Assembly (NCBI RefSeq): GCF_002094855.1
Contig: NZ_ARYN01000004.1
Coordinates: forward strand, 186,001-250,000
Source: Zunongwangia atlantica 22II14-10F7
Lineage (GTDB): Bacteria > Bacteroidota > Bacteroidia > Flavobacteriales > Flavobacteriaceae
Reading direction: 5' to 3'
DNA: 64,000 nucleotides
In this document: positions 36,497-45,784 of the stretch, piece by piece
Position numbering within the stretch: position 1 is the first letter of the stretch
Layout of the letters: each line of letters starts with the position of its first letter
The notes under the pieces: generated by a model
What the model was told of the DNA's origin: nothing
The model's database searches: none
What the model saw: only the letters and a program-made list of their open reading frames with translations
Position numbers and translations under genes: made by a program

Positions 36497-36517
36497 ATTT
36501 TTTATAAAATATTTGAT

Positions 36518-37558
36518 TTAGCTTTCAGCAGCCTCTGCTTCTTTAACTTTTACCTCCCATTTCCAGGCGCTTGCCAAAGATGTATCCAAGTCGGTTTCGG
36601 CTTTCCAGCCTAAAACTTCATTTGCTTTTGTAGTATCTGCATAAGCAGCTATAACATCACCTTCTCTTCGCGGTGCGATTTTATAATTCAGTTTTTCCCC
36701 GGTTGCTCTTTCAAAAGAATTTACCACTTCTAAAACTGAACTTCCTTTACCTGTACCTAAATTGAAAACTTCATATTTTGGCGCTTCTTTATTTTCAAGA
36801 AGTCTTGTAAGTGCGGCAACATGTGCTTCAGCTAAATCCATAACATGAATATAATCTCTTATGCAGGTTCCGTCTTCTGTTGGATAATCATTACCAAAAA
36901 CTGAAAGTTGTTCTCTTTTTCCAATTGCGGTTTGTGTGATAAAAGGAACCAGGTTTTGCGGAGTTCCTAAAGGGAGTTCCCCAATTTCAGCAGATTCATG
37001 TGCTCCAATTGGATTAAAGTAACGTAATGAAATAGCTTTTAAACCCTCAGCTACCTTACAGGTATCTACAATGATCTCCTCTCCTATTTGTTTCGTATTT
37101 CCGTAAGGAGACTCGGCTTTCTTTACAGGAGATTCTTCTTTTATAGGTAATTCATCGGCCTGCCCATAAACCGTGCAGGAGCTACTAAATATAAAGTTGG
37201 CTTGCTCTTTTTTGCTTAATTCCTGAAGCAAATAAATTAAAGAAGCAAGATTGTTTTCATAATATAATAATGGGTTTTGAACACTTTCACCAACTGCTTT
37301 AGAAGCAGCAAAATGAATAACTCCGGCGATATCGGTATACTTTTCAAAAAAATCTTTAACGCTAGATTTGTCTCTTAGATCTAGCTTTTCAAATTCCGGA
37401 GTCTTTTCAGTAATTCTTGTAATTCCGGCTAAAACATCTATTGAAGAATTAGATAAGTTGTCTATAATCACAACATCATATCCTTGTTGTTGGAGTGCAA
37501 CCACAGTGTGCGAACCTATAAAACCAAGGCCGCCGGTTACTAATATTTTTCCACTCAT
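36518..37558 (-). CDS. galE: UDP-glucose 4-epimerase
   Basis: 346 residues, extended SDR with GGLGFIGSH at the NAD loop, FSSSCTVYG near 124-132 and the catalytic pair Y152/K156 in PYGNTK. Interconverts UDP-glucose and UDP-galactose with bound NAD, for galactose use and surface glycans. Length and motifs match GalE rather than the shorter sugar dehydratases. No Leloir partner (galK, galT) is adjacent. Divergent from the DUF3817 gene. Confidence 0.93.
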   Translation of the reverse strand: MSGKILVTGGLGFIGSHTVVALQQQGYDVVIIDNLSNSSIDVLAGITRITEKTPEFEKLDLRDKSSVKDFFEKYTDIAGVIHFAASKAVGESVQNPLLYYENNLASLIYLLQELSKKEQANFIFSSSCTVYGQADELPIKEESPVKKAESPYGNTKQIGEEIIVDTCKVAEGLKAISLRYFNPIGAHESAEIGELPLGTPQNLVPFITQTAIGKREQLSVFGNDYPTEDGTCIRDYIHVMDLAEAHVAALTRLLENKEAPKYEVFNLGTGKGSSVLEVVNSFERATGEKLNYKIAPRREGDVIAAYADTTKANEVLGWKAETDLDTSLASAWKWEVKVKEAEAAES

Positions 37559-37687
37559 AATTTAGGTTGATTAACCTGCAAATTACTGAATTAATTACAA
37601 ATATTAAAGCTGTTTTCTATTCTTAATTATTCTTTAATCCTATAGGAAATATGATTGTTCTAATAATTATAATCATTTACAAAGGCC

Positions 37688-37695
37688 TATATTTG
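37688..37695 (+). promoter_or_regulatory. Candidate -7 box TATATTTG for DUF3817-MscS operon
   Basis: Matches TAnnTTTG 18 bases before the ATG at 37714, so transcription would start with a very short leader. -33 partner not clear. Confidence 0.4.
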
Positions 37696-37713
37696 TAGTC
37701 AAAAAAAATTCCC

Positions 37714-37998
37714 ATGGAAAAAGACAAGGCAATTAAGATCTTTAAAATTGTAAGCACTTTAGAAGCTATTTCATTTTTAGTGTTATTGCTAATAGCCATG
37801 CCTTTAAAATATATCTGGGATATACCAGAAATGGTTAGGATTGTAGGAATGGCTCATGGTATTTTATTCGTTTTATATGTTTTAGGAGCTTATTATATGT
37901 ACGAACTTTTAAACTGGAATTTAAAACAACTATTTACAGTGATTATTTGTTCAGTATTACCCCTTGGCCCATTTTACGTTGAAAGAAAATTTTTGTAA
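37714..37998 (+). CDS. DUF3817 membrane protein
   Basis: 94 residues with three helices and the family's start KIFKIVSTLEAISFLVLLLIAMPLKY, then GMAHGILFVLYVLGAYY and CSVLPLGPFYVERKFL. DUF3817 members are often fused or linked to transporters and have no fixed function. Its stop codon overlaps the MscS start in TAATG, so translation is coupled. Confidence 0.88.
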   Translation: MEKDKAIKIFKIVSTLEAISFLVLLLIAMPLKYIWDIPEMVRIVGMAHGILFVLYVLGAYYMYELLNWNLKQLFTVIICSVLPLGPFYVERKFL

Positions 37999-39287
37999 TG
38001 ATTCAGTTGGATGAGCATGTAAAACAGTTGTCCTGTTTACTGGAAGACTTTTTATTGCGAAATGGTGTAAATTATAATCTTGCCCATTACGCTAATCTTT
38101 TATTAAATATTCTGGTTTTAATTCTTATAATTATTGGAATTAACTATTTGATAAAGCGTTTTGTAATTCAAACATTTAAAACCTTTACCGATAAAACAAA
38201 AACTACTTTTGATGATTTTTTGATTCAGAGTAATTTTCCTAGGTATGTAGGTCAAATTCTACCTTTAATGGCACTTTATTATTTAGTGCCTATCATTTTT
38301 GTAGATTATGAGGCGATATTGGCCATTTTCGATAAGCTTTTTGATCTTTATGTTATCATCCTTGTCATCTGGATTTTTAGAAGTTTACTGCGTACATCCA
38401 AGAACTATCTTAAAACATTACGCCAGTTTAATGATAAGCCTGTAGATAGTTACATTCAGGTAGTGATGATCCTTGTTTGGGTGGTTGGCCTAATGTTTAT
38501 TTTTGCTGAAATTACCGGAGAGTCCATTCGTAGCTTTATAATTTCTTTAGGAGCCGCTTCAGCAGTATTAATTTTAGTATTTAAAGATACAATTTTAGGT
38601 TTTGTAGCGTCTATACAGGTTGCTGTTAACGATATTGTTAGAATTGGAGACTGGATTACGTTCGATAAATATGGCGCAGATGGTAATGTTACTGAAATTA
38701 GTTTAGCCACAGTGCGAGTACAAAACTGGGACAATACTTTTACAACAATTCCTACTTACAGCCTTATTTCTGAATCTTTCCAGAACTGGAGAGGAATGCA
38801 GGAATCTCCCGGACGAAGAATTAAGCGTTCTGTTTATATTAAGCAGAATTCAGTAAAATTTATGACTTCTGAAAATCTGGACGAGCTAAAGAAAATTGCT
38901 TTAATAAAGAAATATGTAAGTACTAGACAGGAAGAAATCGATAAATTCAATAAGGATAATCAAATTGATAAAAGCCTTCCTCTAAATGGTAGAAACCAAA
39001 CCAATCTTGGGATTTTTAGAAAATATGTAGATGCTTATCTAAACGAACATTCTGCAATACATAAAGAATTATACATTATTGTAAGACATCAGGCGCCAAC
39101 GGATAAAGGAATTCCTATAGAAATTCTATGTTTTAGCCGGGACAAACGATGGGAAAATTTCGAGTATATTACCGCAGATATTTTTGATCATGTAATTGCG
39201 GCTATTCCATATTTTGGATTGCAATTATTTGAATCTCCATCTGGCGACGATATCACTAAAATGTACGGTTTTCAGCAAGAAAATTAA
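37998..39287 (+). CDS. MscS-family mechanosensitive channel
   Basis: 429 residues. Several membrane helices, then the pore-lining region (SLGAASAVLILVFKDTILGFVASIQVAVNDIVRIGDWI, residues about 180-218), which is the MscS TM3 plus beta domain start. The beta domain shows GNVTEISLATVRVQNWDNTFTTIPTYSLISESFQNW. The C-terminal about 170 residues form the cytoplasmic cage, which is longer than in E. coli MscS. Opens under membrane tension to release solutes in osmotic down-shock. Coupled with DUF3817 and followed by the EEP gene. Confidence 0.92.
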   Translation: MIQLDEHVKQLSCLLEDFLLRNGVNYNLAHYANLLLNILVLILIIIGINYLIKRFVIQTFKTFTDKTKTTFDDFLIQSNFPRYVGQILPLMALYYLVPIIFVDYEAILAIFDKLFDLYVIILVIWIFRSLLRTSKNYLKTLRQFNDKPVDSYIQVVMILVWVVGLMFIFAEITGESIRSFIISLGAASAVLILVFKDTILGFVASIQVAVNDIVRIGDWITFDKYGADGNVTEISLATVRVQNWDNTFTTIPTYSLISESFQNWRGMQESPGRRIKRSVYIKQNSVKFMTSENLDELKKIALIKKYVSTRQEEIDKFNKDNQIDKSLPLNGRNQTNLGIFRKYVDAYLNEHSAIHKELYIIVRHQAPTDKGIPIEILCFSRDKRWENFEYITADIFDHVIAAIPYFGLQLFESPSGDDITKMYGFQQEN

Positions 39288-39334
39288 CCTAACTTAAACA
39301 TAGCGGCACAGCATTTTAGTATAAATTGCTGGTT

Positions 39335-40423
39335 ATGAAACTACGTCGCTTCTTTCAGATATTTGGTGTTTTCGCCATCGTTCTAACTATTTTTCCATTT
39401 GTAGCTGCAGATTACTGGTGGATACGGGTATTCGATTTTCCGCATGTTCAGTTAACCATGCTAACGGCTTTAGCCTTAGTGTTGTATTTTATAAAATTTA
39501 ATATTCGGTGGTTTGAAGATTATATTTTTGTAGCGATTCTTATTGCCTGCTTAATCGTTCAGGTTACTAAAATTTACTTTTATACACCGTTTAATGATGC
39601 TGAAATTGGAGACAGCACTAAAGAGGAACCAAGCATTAAACTTCTTACAATAAATGTGCTGCAAAAAAATAAAGATCATAAAAGTATTTTAGAAGAAGTA
39701 GATCGATTAGATCCCGATTTATTAATAATCGACGAGGCCAATTTGGAATGGAAAAATGATATTTCGCCCTATCTCTCTAAAAAATACGCTTATAAAAAAG
39801 AGGTTCCTTTCGATAACACCTACGGAAAGTTATTCTACTCTAAATTAAAATTGGTTAATCCAAAGGTGCATTTTATGGTAGAAGACAGTATTCCTTCAAT
39901 AGATACAAAAATTATTTTTGAAGGCGATACCCTGCAATTTTACAGTATTCACCCAACGCCACCAATGCCACAGCACAATCCAAGTTCTTCAGATCGTGAT
40001 GCCGAAATGATGAAAATTGCCCTTAGAACTCGCGATTCTAGATATCCGGTAATTGTAATGGGAGATTTTAACGATGTTGCCTGGTCGCAAACTACACACA
40101 TGTTTAGAAAGGTAGGCGGTTTATTGGATTTACGTATAGGTCGTGGTTTTTACAATACTTTTAATGCCAAAAATTTTATCATGCGCTGGCCATTAGATCA
40201 TATTTTTGTTACAGAAGAATTCAGGGTAAAGTGCATAGAAGTAGGTAATGATGTAGGATCTGATCACTTTCCGGCTTTTGCTGAAATTACCTTTGAACCA
40301 GAATTAGCCCAAGAACAAGTTCCTGAGCCACCTAAAGAATCTCAGCTTAGCTATGCCAAAAAGCAAATTGAAGCAGAAAAAGAAGAAGATCAGGAAAAAG
40401 CTGAAAAAGAATCTAAGAAATAG
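39335..40423 (+). CDS. Membrane-anchored EEP-family phosphodiesterase/nuclease
   Basis: 362 residues from ATG 39335; the TTG at 39326 would add three. Three membrane helices in residues 5-90, then the endonuclease/exonuclease/phosphatase fold: IKLLTINVLQKN, MGDFNDVAW near 245 (Asn and Asp of the active site), and the closing WPLDHIFV and GSDHFPAFAEI. The exoplasmic side is likely for the domain. Charged tail rich in Glu/Lys from about 325. Family includes DNases, sphingomyelinases and phosphoinositide phosphatases; the substrate is unknown. Likely in one unit with MscS. Confidence 0.85.
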   Translation: MKLRRFFQIFGVFAIVLTIFPFVAADYWWIRVFDFPHVQLTMLTALALVLYFIKFNIRWFEDYIFVAILIACLIVQVTKIYFYTPFNDAEIGDSTKEEPSIKLLTINVLQKNKDHKSILEEVDRLDPDLLIIDEANLEWKNDISPYLSKKYAYKKEVPFDNTYGKLFYSKLKLVNPKVHFMVEDSIPSIDTKIIFEGDTLQFYSIHPTPPMPQHNPSSSDRDAEMMKIALRTRDSRYPVIVMGDFNDVAWSQTTHMFRKVGGLLDLRIGRGFYNTFNAKNFIMRWPLDHIFVTEEFRVKCIEVGNDVGSDHFPAFAEITFEPELAQEQVPEPPKESQLSYAKKQIEAEKEEDQEKAEKESKK

Positions 40424-40457
40424 TACATCAGCACAAAACAAGTTGATTAAAATAAGG

Positions 40458-40503
40458 AGTAAAAGAAAAGCCAGTAAAATTAGTTACTGGCTTTTCTTTT
40501 ACT
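40458..40503. terminator. Very long bidirectional terminator stem
   Basis: Perfect 20-bp inverted repeat (40458-40477 with 40484-40503) with a six-base loop, core GCCAGTAA, outer A/T tracts on both sides. It ends both the EEP gene and, across, the thioesterase gene. Confidence 0.95.
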
Positions 40504-40516
40504 ATAATTATCATTC

Positions 40517-40909
40517 TTACTTATCAGCAAGACGATCTTTTACAAATTCAACTTTAGTTTTACCGTGAGGCTTTGGTTTGCCGTGTTCATCTAAAGCCAC
40601 CATCACAATTTTATCGATGGTAATAATAGATTCTCTGGTCATTTTATTACGAACTTCAGATTTTAAAGTAATCGATGCTGTTCCAAATTTAACAACTTCG
40701 ATACCAATTTCTATAATATCGCCTTGTTTTGCAGAGCTTCTAAAATCAATTTCACTCATATACTTGGTTACCGTTTTAGGATTTTCAAGCTGAATAATGC
40801 TGTATAGCGCACATTCTTCATCTATCCATTCTAATAGTCGGCCTCCAAATAAAGTTTGATTGGGATTTAGATCTTGTGGTTTTATCCACTTTCTTGTATG
40901 AAAATTCAT
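40517..40909 (-). CDS. Acyl-CoA thioesterase, hotdog fold (YciA-like)
   Basis: 130 residues, typical for one-domain hotdog thioesterases. DLNPNQTLFGGRLLEWIDEECAL near 13-35 holds the central helix with the active acidic residues and the FGG loop; DFRSSAKQGDIIEIG and KIVMVALDEHGKPKPHGK follow. It hydrolyses acyl-CoA to free acid and CoA; chain-length preference cannot be read. Ends at the shared long hairpin. Confidence 0.9.
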   Translation of the reverse strand: MNFHTRKWIKPQDLNPNQTLFGGRLLEWIDEECALYSIIQLENPKTVTKYMSEIDFRSSAKQGDIIEIGIEVVKFGTASITLKSEVRNKMTRESIITIDKIVMVALDEHGKPKPHGKTKVEFVKDRLADK

Positions 40910-41017
40910 TTTTTATTTTAAAATTATAAAGAAATATGCCCAAAATTAGGGCGTGATAATTCTGAAAAATAATCTGGTAATAGACTTAGTATATCACAAA
41001 AATTAGCAATTTTCACA

Positions 41018-41431
41018 TTATAAAAATTGCTTTGCAAAATTAACAATCTCGCTATGATCAAAGGCTAGTTTTGGTAAATCTTTAATATCAAACCATTCAG
41101 CCTTTGCAGCATCATCGTTAGCTATCAAGTCTTTTTCACCATTAATTTGTGATAAATAAACTACAGATATCGTATGGCCTCTAGGATCTCTACCAGGTTT
41201 GCCAAAAGTACCAATTTGTTGAGTTTTGTCTACTACCAAACCTGTTTCCTCTTGTAATTCTCTTTTTGCTGCATCTGGTAAGTCTTCGTCCTGATCTACA
41301 AAACCTCCCGGTAAAGCCCAATGACCTTTAAAAGGTTCGTTTTTTCGCTCTACAAGTGCAATTTTATAAGTGTCCTTAATCTTATAAAACACGAAGTTAT
41401 CTACAGTTACCGCAATTTTTGCTCTCATCAT
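41018..41431 (-). CDS. NUDIX hydrolase
   Basis: 137 residues. A complete Nudix box is visible at about residues 43-65 (GGFVDQDEDLPDAAKRELQE, then ETG), with the REL.EE metal ligands intact. The group removes pyrophosphate-linked groups from nucleotide derivatives; GRDPRGHTISVVYL is the pattern of the ADP-ribose/NAD-type or NrtR-like subgroup, but no DNA-binding domain is attached. It follows DUF72 without a gap and is the third gene of a likely operon with SSADH. Confidence 0.92.
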   Translation of the reverse strand: MMRAKIAVTVDNFVFYKIKDTYKIALVERKNEPFKGHWALPGGFVDQDEDLPDAAKRELQEETGLVVDKTQQIGTFGKPGRDPRGHTISVVYLSQINGEKDLIANDDAAKAEWFDIKDLPKLAFDHSEIVNFAKQFL

Positions 41432-42313
41432 TTATTTTTTAGGCGGTAAGGTTTTAGGAATCACTATTGAAGTACCGAATTTCTTATTAAATTTTTCAAT
41501 AAAATAAGCCGATAATAAAGGTGATGCTTCTTCCAGGTTTTGGTGCACATAAAAATATAACTGCTTTAATCCCTGTTCATGCCACTCTCCTATTCTTTCT
41601 AACCAATCATCCAACCTCGCATAATCTGATGGGTGATTTGCGCCGTTGTAGCGTATAAAAGCGGTTGAATTGGTAAGACGCATGTGAAGCAAATCTCTTC
41701 TTCCGGCAGAATCTACAATAACACTGCTTAAATTATATTTTAGTAAAAGATCATTTAATTCTTTTGCAACAGTTTCATCGTTATGCCAATCTGTATGGCG
41801 AAGTTCTACAGCAAGGGGAATTTCCTTAGGCCAATGTTTAAAAAATGGTTCTAGACGCTCTATCCATTTCGGCATAAAGTTATCTGGCATTTGTAAAAAA
41901 CAACAGCCTAATTTTTCCTTTAACGGAAGCATATTTGCAACCACATCATCTACTAAAGTTTCGGTATCATTTAACCGCTTTATATGACTAATTATCCGCG
42001 GAACTTTAGGAGAGAATTGAAAATCGTCACTTGCTTTACCATACCAGGTTTCGAATTGCGAGTCTGGAAAAATTCGGTAAAAAGAAGCATTTAATTCTAT
42101 CGCATTAAACTGCGTAGCATAATAGGTCAACTCGTCTTTTGTACCTCTGGGGTAGAAATTCTTAAGATCCTGGCGATTCCATTTCGCGCAACCAATTCTT
42201 ACATTTTCGAAAGAAGAAGCTTTTTCTTTATTTAAAACTTCCTTGGTTTGTGGATGATCTGGTGGCAGCGTAAAATCTACACTCCCGGGATCTTCAACTT
42301 TTCCAAATTTCAT
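41432..42313 (-). CDS. DUF72 domain protein
   Basis: 293 residues with the TIM-barrel-like DUF72 pattern: RIGCAKWNRQDLKNFYP near 38-54, FNAIELNASFYRIF near 69-82, FSPKVPRIISHIKRL and LPDNFMPKW-like stretches. The family (YecE-like) has no proven function. Stop and NUDIX start touch, and the SSADH gene ends 15 bases before its start. Cytoplasmic. Confidence 0.9.
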   Translation of the reverse strand: MKFGKVEDPGSVDFTLPPDHPQTKEVLNKEKASSFENVRIGCAKWNRQDLKNFYPRGTKDELTYYATQFNAIELNASFYRIFPDSQFETWYGKASDDFQFSPKVPRIISHIKRLNDTETLVDDVVANMLPLKEKLGCCFLQMPDNFMPKWIERLEPFFKHWPKEIPLAVELRHTDWHNDETVAKELNDLLLKYNLSSVIVDSAGRRDLLHMRLTNSTAFIRYNGANHPSDYARLDDWLERIGEWHEQGLKQLYFYVHQNLEEASPLLSAYFIEKFNKKFGTSIVIPKTLPPKK

Positions 42314-42328
42314 GAATTTGAATTTTAA

Positions 42329-43687
42329 TTAATATTTGTTGAAATACACTGTTTTTCTATTTACAAACTCCTGAATTCCGTGGGAAGAAAGCTCCCGGCC
42401 GTAACCAGAAATTTTAGTTCCGCCAAAAGGTAATCTTGGATCACTTTTTACCAGTTGGTTTACAAAAACAGCCCCATCTTCAAACTCTGGTACAATTTCT
42501 TCAGCAAATTTGAAATCTTCTGTAAAGATAGAAACTCCTAAACCAAAATCTGAGAAATTTACTAAATCTATAGCTTCCTGATTTTCTTTAAAGGTGGTAA
42601 CTGAAATTACAGGGCCAAATGTTTCTTCAGCAAAAACAGGCATTTCTTTGGTCACTTTGGTAAGAATAGTTGGTTCAAAATAAGCTTTGTTTCTTTTGCC
42701 TCCCAATAAAAGCTTCGCCCCTTTTTTAACCGACTCATTTACTTGTTTTTCTAATTCTTCAGCAAGATCTTCTCTAGCTAAAGTTCCTATGTATGTATCT
42801 TGATCCATAGGATCACCACTTTTTAATTCACGAGCCTGTTTTAAGAATTCTTCCATAAATTCTTCTTCAATACTTTCGTGAAGTAGCAAGCGTTTTCCGG
42901 CAATACAACTCTGCCCCGTATTTTGAAACCTTGCCTGCACACAGGTTTTTACAGTTTCGGCAATATTTGCATCTTTAAAAACTACTAAAGCATTACTCCC
43001 TCCAAGTTCTAAGACCGATTTTTTAATTTCACTACCGGCAGTTGCAGCTACGGCGCTTCCTGCAGGCTTGCTTCCTGTTAACGTAACAGCTTTTATACGT
43101 TTATCCTTTAAAATAGCTTCTATTTTGCTACTCGAGATTACTAAGTTTTGGAAACATCCTTCTGGAAATCCTGCATTTTTAAATACTTTCTGAATATTTT
43201 CTGCAGATCGCATTACATTACTTGCGTGCTTTAATAGCCCAATATTGCCAGCCATAAGTGCAGGAGCAGCAAACCTAAAAACCTGCCAGAATGGATAATT
43301 CCACGGCATGATAGCTAAAACAATTCCCAGGGGTTCGTAGCTTACATAACTTTTTTGTGCATCGGTTTCAATTATTTCGTTTTTAAGATGATCTTCGGCA
43401 TTTTCAGCATAATATTCGCAAACCCAGGCACATTTTTCAATTTCAGCTAAAGACTGTGAAATTGGTTTCCCCATTTCTTTGGTAATATCTTCAGCATAAG
43501 ATTGTTTATTTTCACGCAAATCTTTTGCAGCATTTTTTAAAAGTTTGCTTTTTTCTGAAAAACTAACTTTTCGCCAGCTTTTAAAACGATCGTTTGCGGT
43601 GGCAATAGCCTGTTCTATTTCTTCTTGGGTATATTCTTTAAATTCTTCTATAATTTCCCCGGTATAAGGGTTCTTTGAAGTGATCAT
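42329..43687 (-). CDS. Aldehyde dehydrogenase, succinate-semialdehyde type
   Basis: 452 residues, ALDH superfamily. The catalytic Cys lies in QNTGQSCIAGKRLL near residue 260, the general-base Glu in ELGGSNALVVF near 226, and the NAD site in MPWNYPFW near 126. The short N-terminal start (MITSKNPYTGEIIEEF) and the QNTGQSC variant fit succinate-semialdehyde dehydrogenases of the YneI type, using NAD or NADP. First gene of an operon with DUF72 and NUDIX. Confidence 0.92.
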   Translation of the reverse strand: MITSKNPYTGEIIEEFKEYTQEEIEQAIATANDRFKSWRKVSFSEKSKLLKNAAKDLRENKQSYAEDITKEMGKPISQSLAEIEKCAWVCEYYAENAEDHLKNEIIETDAQKSYVSYEPLGIVLAIMPWNYPFWQVFRFAAPALMAGNIGLLKHASNVMRSAENIQKVFKNAGFPEGCFQNLVISSSKIEAILKDKRIKAVTLTGSKPAGSAVAATAGSEIKKSVLELGGSNALVVFKDANIAETVKTCVQARFQNTGQSCIAGKRLLLHESIEEEFMEEFLKQARELKSGDPMDQDTYIGTLAREDLAEELEKQVNESVKKGAKLLLGGKRNKAYFEPTILTKVTKEMPVFAEETFGPVISVTTFKENQEAIDLVNFSDFGLGVSIFTEDFKFAEEIVPEFEDGAVFVNQLVKSDPRLPFGGTKISGYGRELSSHGIQEFVNRKTVYFNKY

Positions 43688-44004
43688 AACATCATTTTTT
43701 GTTCAATCTTAAAGGTACTAAGAGCTAATGGCAAGCTGAAACGATTAAGAGGAATTTAACGCTTGGTTTTTAGTGCGAAATCTTCTTATTAAAAAGCATT
43801 CAAAAATCATCAAATCTTAGATGTTAGTATTTTTAATTTTAAAAAAATGAAAAGTTGATTATTCAAAAAGCATTCCTTGTTTTATCGAATTTCAGCACAG
43901 AATATTCAAATATTTTGTTAATTGTTTATAACCAGTTTACAAGTAATTTTTGGGATATGGTAATGCATACTATTTATTAGTATTTTAGAGCAAACGCCTT
44001 TATT
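43688..44004. other. Divergent promoter region, no gene seen
   Basis: 317 AT-rich bases between the SSADH start (minus) and the hypothetical gene at 44005 (plus). No coding frame, repeat or riboswitch-like fold was recognised. Promoters for both sides should lie here; TATTTTAG at 43981 is a one-off match to a -7 box. Confidence 0.45.
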
Positions 44005-44412
44005 ATGAATCCACGTGATTACCAATTACTTCAATTAAGGCCAGAAATCCCATCAGCTAAGATTTCAGAGAACATGAGTTCAGATGAGAAGTTCCAAAAC
44101 GGAACTCTTAGGCCTATTGTTAAACTTCAAAACGACTTATTAATAGAAGCATTCAGGAACTACGTTACCAAACACAAAAATGCGTTTTATGAACTGGGTA
44201 TTGAAAAACGTATGGTTTATATCGAAAATGCTATTCAGCGTGATATAAAATTCAGAAATAGTTTAAAAGGAATGATTATAGGCCAGTTTACGGTTGAAGA
44301 ATACCGCACATATATTAAAAATTCTTCGGCTTTAAATAAGCGAATGATGAATCTGGTAAAGCAAAGATTGCAGGATAATGTTCAGCTTTTAGAACGCGAT
44401 ATGGCGTACTAA
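44005..44412 (+). CDS. Hypothetical flavobacterial helical protein
   Basis: 135 residues, helical and charged, without signal or membrane helix. The segments SSDEKFQNGTLRPIVKLQND and FRNSLKGMIIGQFTVEEY look like a conserved flavobacterial family (sometimes misnamed glyoxalase in databases). No metal site is visible. The stop lies inside the tail of the opposite DUF3307 gene (24-base overlap). Function unknown. Confidence 0.7.
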   Translation: MNPRDYQLLQLRPEIPSAKISENMSSDEKFQNGTLRPIVKLQNDLLIEAFRNYVTKHKNAFYELGIEKRMVYIENAIQRDIKFRNSLKGMIIGQFTVEEYRTYIKNSSALNKRMMNLVKQRLQDNVQLLERDMAY

Positions 44413-45108
44413 AAGCCCGATAATTATAGTGATAGAAAAGCTCATAAGTGTCCCGATAAGCACATATTCTGTTTGCTTGCGGGCACTTGCTTCATTTTTG
44501 TCTGCAAATCTTAAAATCGATTTTGCGGCGATTAGAAATCCTATGGCCGAAAAATTATCGGTAAGAATAAAAGTTAGCACTAAGATTCGTTCAAAAATCC
44601 CTATATAACGGCCTGCAGCTTTTAAGCTTAAAGGTTCTTTGGTGTTTTTTAAAATCTCGTCGTGCCACTTTTCTGTAGCTTTTCCAATAATAAATCCCAC
44701 CGGAAAAATAATAAGTAAATAAGCGATAAGAATGGCTAAAAACGAATTAGAATCTAACAAATAGATAAAACTTGTGCCTATTTTATCGAAATTTGAGCTT
44801 AGGTATAACCAGGCCAAAAAGATCATTAAAAGATGAAAAAACTGGTCTAGTAAGAAATACTTAAGATTATCTTTTTTTTGGTTTAGTTTCCATAAATCGA
44901 TAAAAAAATGAGTGATACTTATAAATAGCGGAACAAGGATTTGATCCCAGTCTCTTAGCAGCAAATAAGAGAACAATCCGGCTAAAAATGCATGGATATA
45001 AAGGAAAGTAGATCTTGATTTTTTCTTTTGTTTTTGCTTTACCCATTTTGAAGTTTGAAAAACAAAATCGGTAAGAATATGCGCTAAGAAAAGTTGTAGA
45101 AAGATCAT
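44389..45108 (-). CDS. DUF3307 membrane protein with intramembrane His/Asp motifs
   Basis: 239 residues, about seven helices. Polar residues lie inside helices: H10-x3-D14 (AHILTDF), H39, H67-x3-D71 (THFFIDLWK) and D88-x3-H92 (LDQFFHLLM). Such spaced His/Asp sets resemble membrane metal-dependent hydrolases of the YdjM/DUF457 type. Its start codon overlaps the satD stop by four bases. It is thus the fixed partner of the SatD protein. Metal binding is inference from the residues only. Confidence 0.8.
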   Translation of the reverse strand: MIFLQLFLAHILTDFVFQTSKWVKQKQKKKSRSTFLYIHAFLAGLFSYLLLRDWDQILVPLFISITHFFIDLWKLNQKKDNLKYFLLDQFFHLLMIFLAWLYLSSNFDKIGTSFIYLLDSNSFLAILIAYLLIIFPVGFIIGKATEKWHDEILKNTKEPLSLKAAGRYIGIFERILVLTFILTDNFSAIGFLIAAKSILRFADKNEASARKQTEYVLIGTLMSFSITIIIGLLVRHIAF

Positions 45109-45767
45109 TGATTTCCTTTAAATGTTGCTGAAATTTTTTCTTCGAAACGTTTTAATAATACTGAAATTGGATCCCAACCGGCCGCTTTTTTTCGCTGATT
45201 AACGGCACTCTGGCTTATACCTACAATTTGAGCAATTTCTTTTTCTTTTAAACCCTGAAGCAAATAGAAAATCACTTCAGCAGAAGCAGTACTCCAACGA
45301 TCTGCAATAAAATCGAAAAGCGCTAAACTAGCATCAAACTCGGCATTTACATCGATATTCGATGTTTTTAGCATTAATTTTCTGGATCCAGATTTTATTT
45401 CATCTAAAGTTCGTCCAGAAAATTGAAAAGCTTCACCATTACTTTCAGAAATTTCATCCCGTTTTAAATCAAAACTACCAATTCCTATCGCAAGTTTCAA
45501 ATCGGCCTTGATAATCGACGAATTTGCTTCAGATTCTAATTTATTTAGCGCTGTTTTTAGTAAAATAGCGCATAAAAGAGATTTTTCTGGCTTATTTATA
45601 ATCCCCTGAAGACTGTCTCCTCTATAGATGCTGAAATTGGTTGTTTTTTCAGCTAATTTTTCTTCAAAATAAACAAATTGCTGTTGCAAGGTTTCGATTA
45701 CCCGTTCCAAAAACTCAGGTTTATAAGCTGAAGATTCAATTAAGTCGGCTGTTATTACTGCGATCAT
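45105..45767 (-). CDS. satD: SatD-family protein: cyclase-like N-terminus plus HTH
   Basis: 220 residues. Residues about 160-200 form a helix-turn-helix (KEKEIAQIVGISQSAVNQRKKAAGW). The N-terminal 130 residues show a pattern like class III nucleotidyl cyclases: D8 in MIAVITADLIES, D51 in YRGDSLQG (43 apart, as for the two metal Asp of cyclases), LKLAIGIGSF as the inner strand, and G111-x3-Q115-x3-R119 in place of Gly-x3-Asn-x3-Arg. Asn is replaced by Gln, so activity may be lost or changed. The name SatD comes from an acid-tolerance operon in streptococci. Coupled to DUF3307; strong dyads upstream. Confidence 0.82.
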   Translation of the reverse strand: MIAVITADLIESSAYKPEFLERVIETLQQQFVYFEEKLAEKTTNFSIYRGDSLQGIINKPEKSLLCAILLKTALNKLESEANSSIIKADLKLAIGIGSFDLKRDEISESNGEAFQFSGRTLDEIKSGSRKLMLKTSNIDVNAEFDASLALFDFIADRWSTASAEVIFYLLQGLKEKEIAQIVGISQSAVNQRKKAAGWDPISVLLKRFEEKISATFKGNQ

Positions 45768-45784
45768 ATTTCAAATATAAAAAA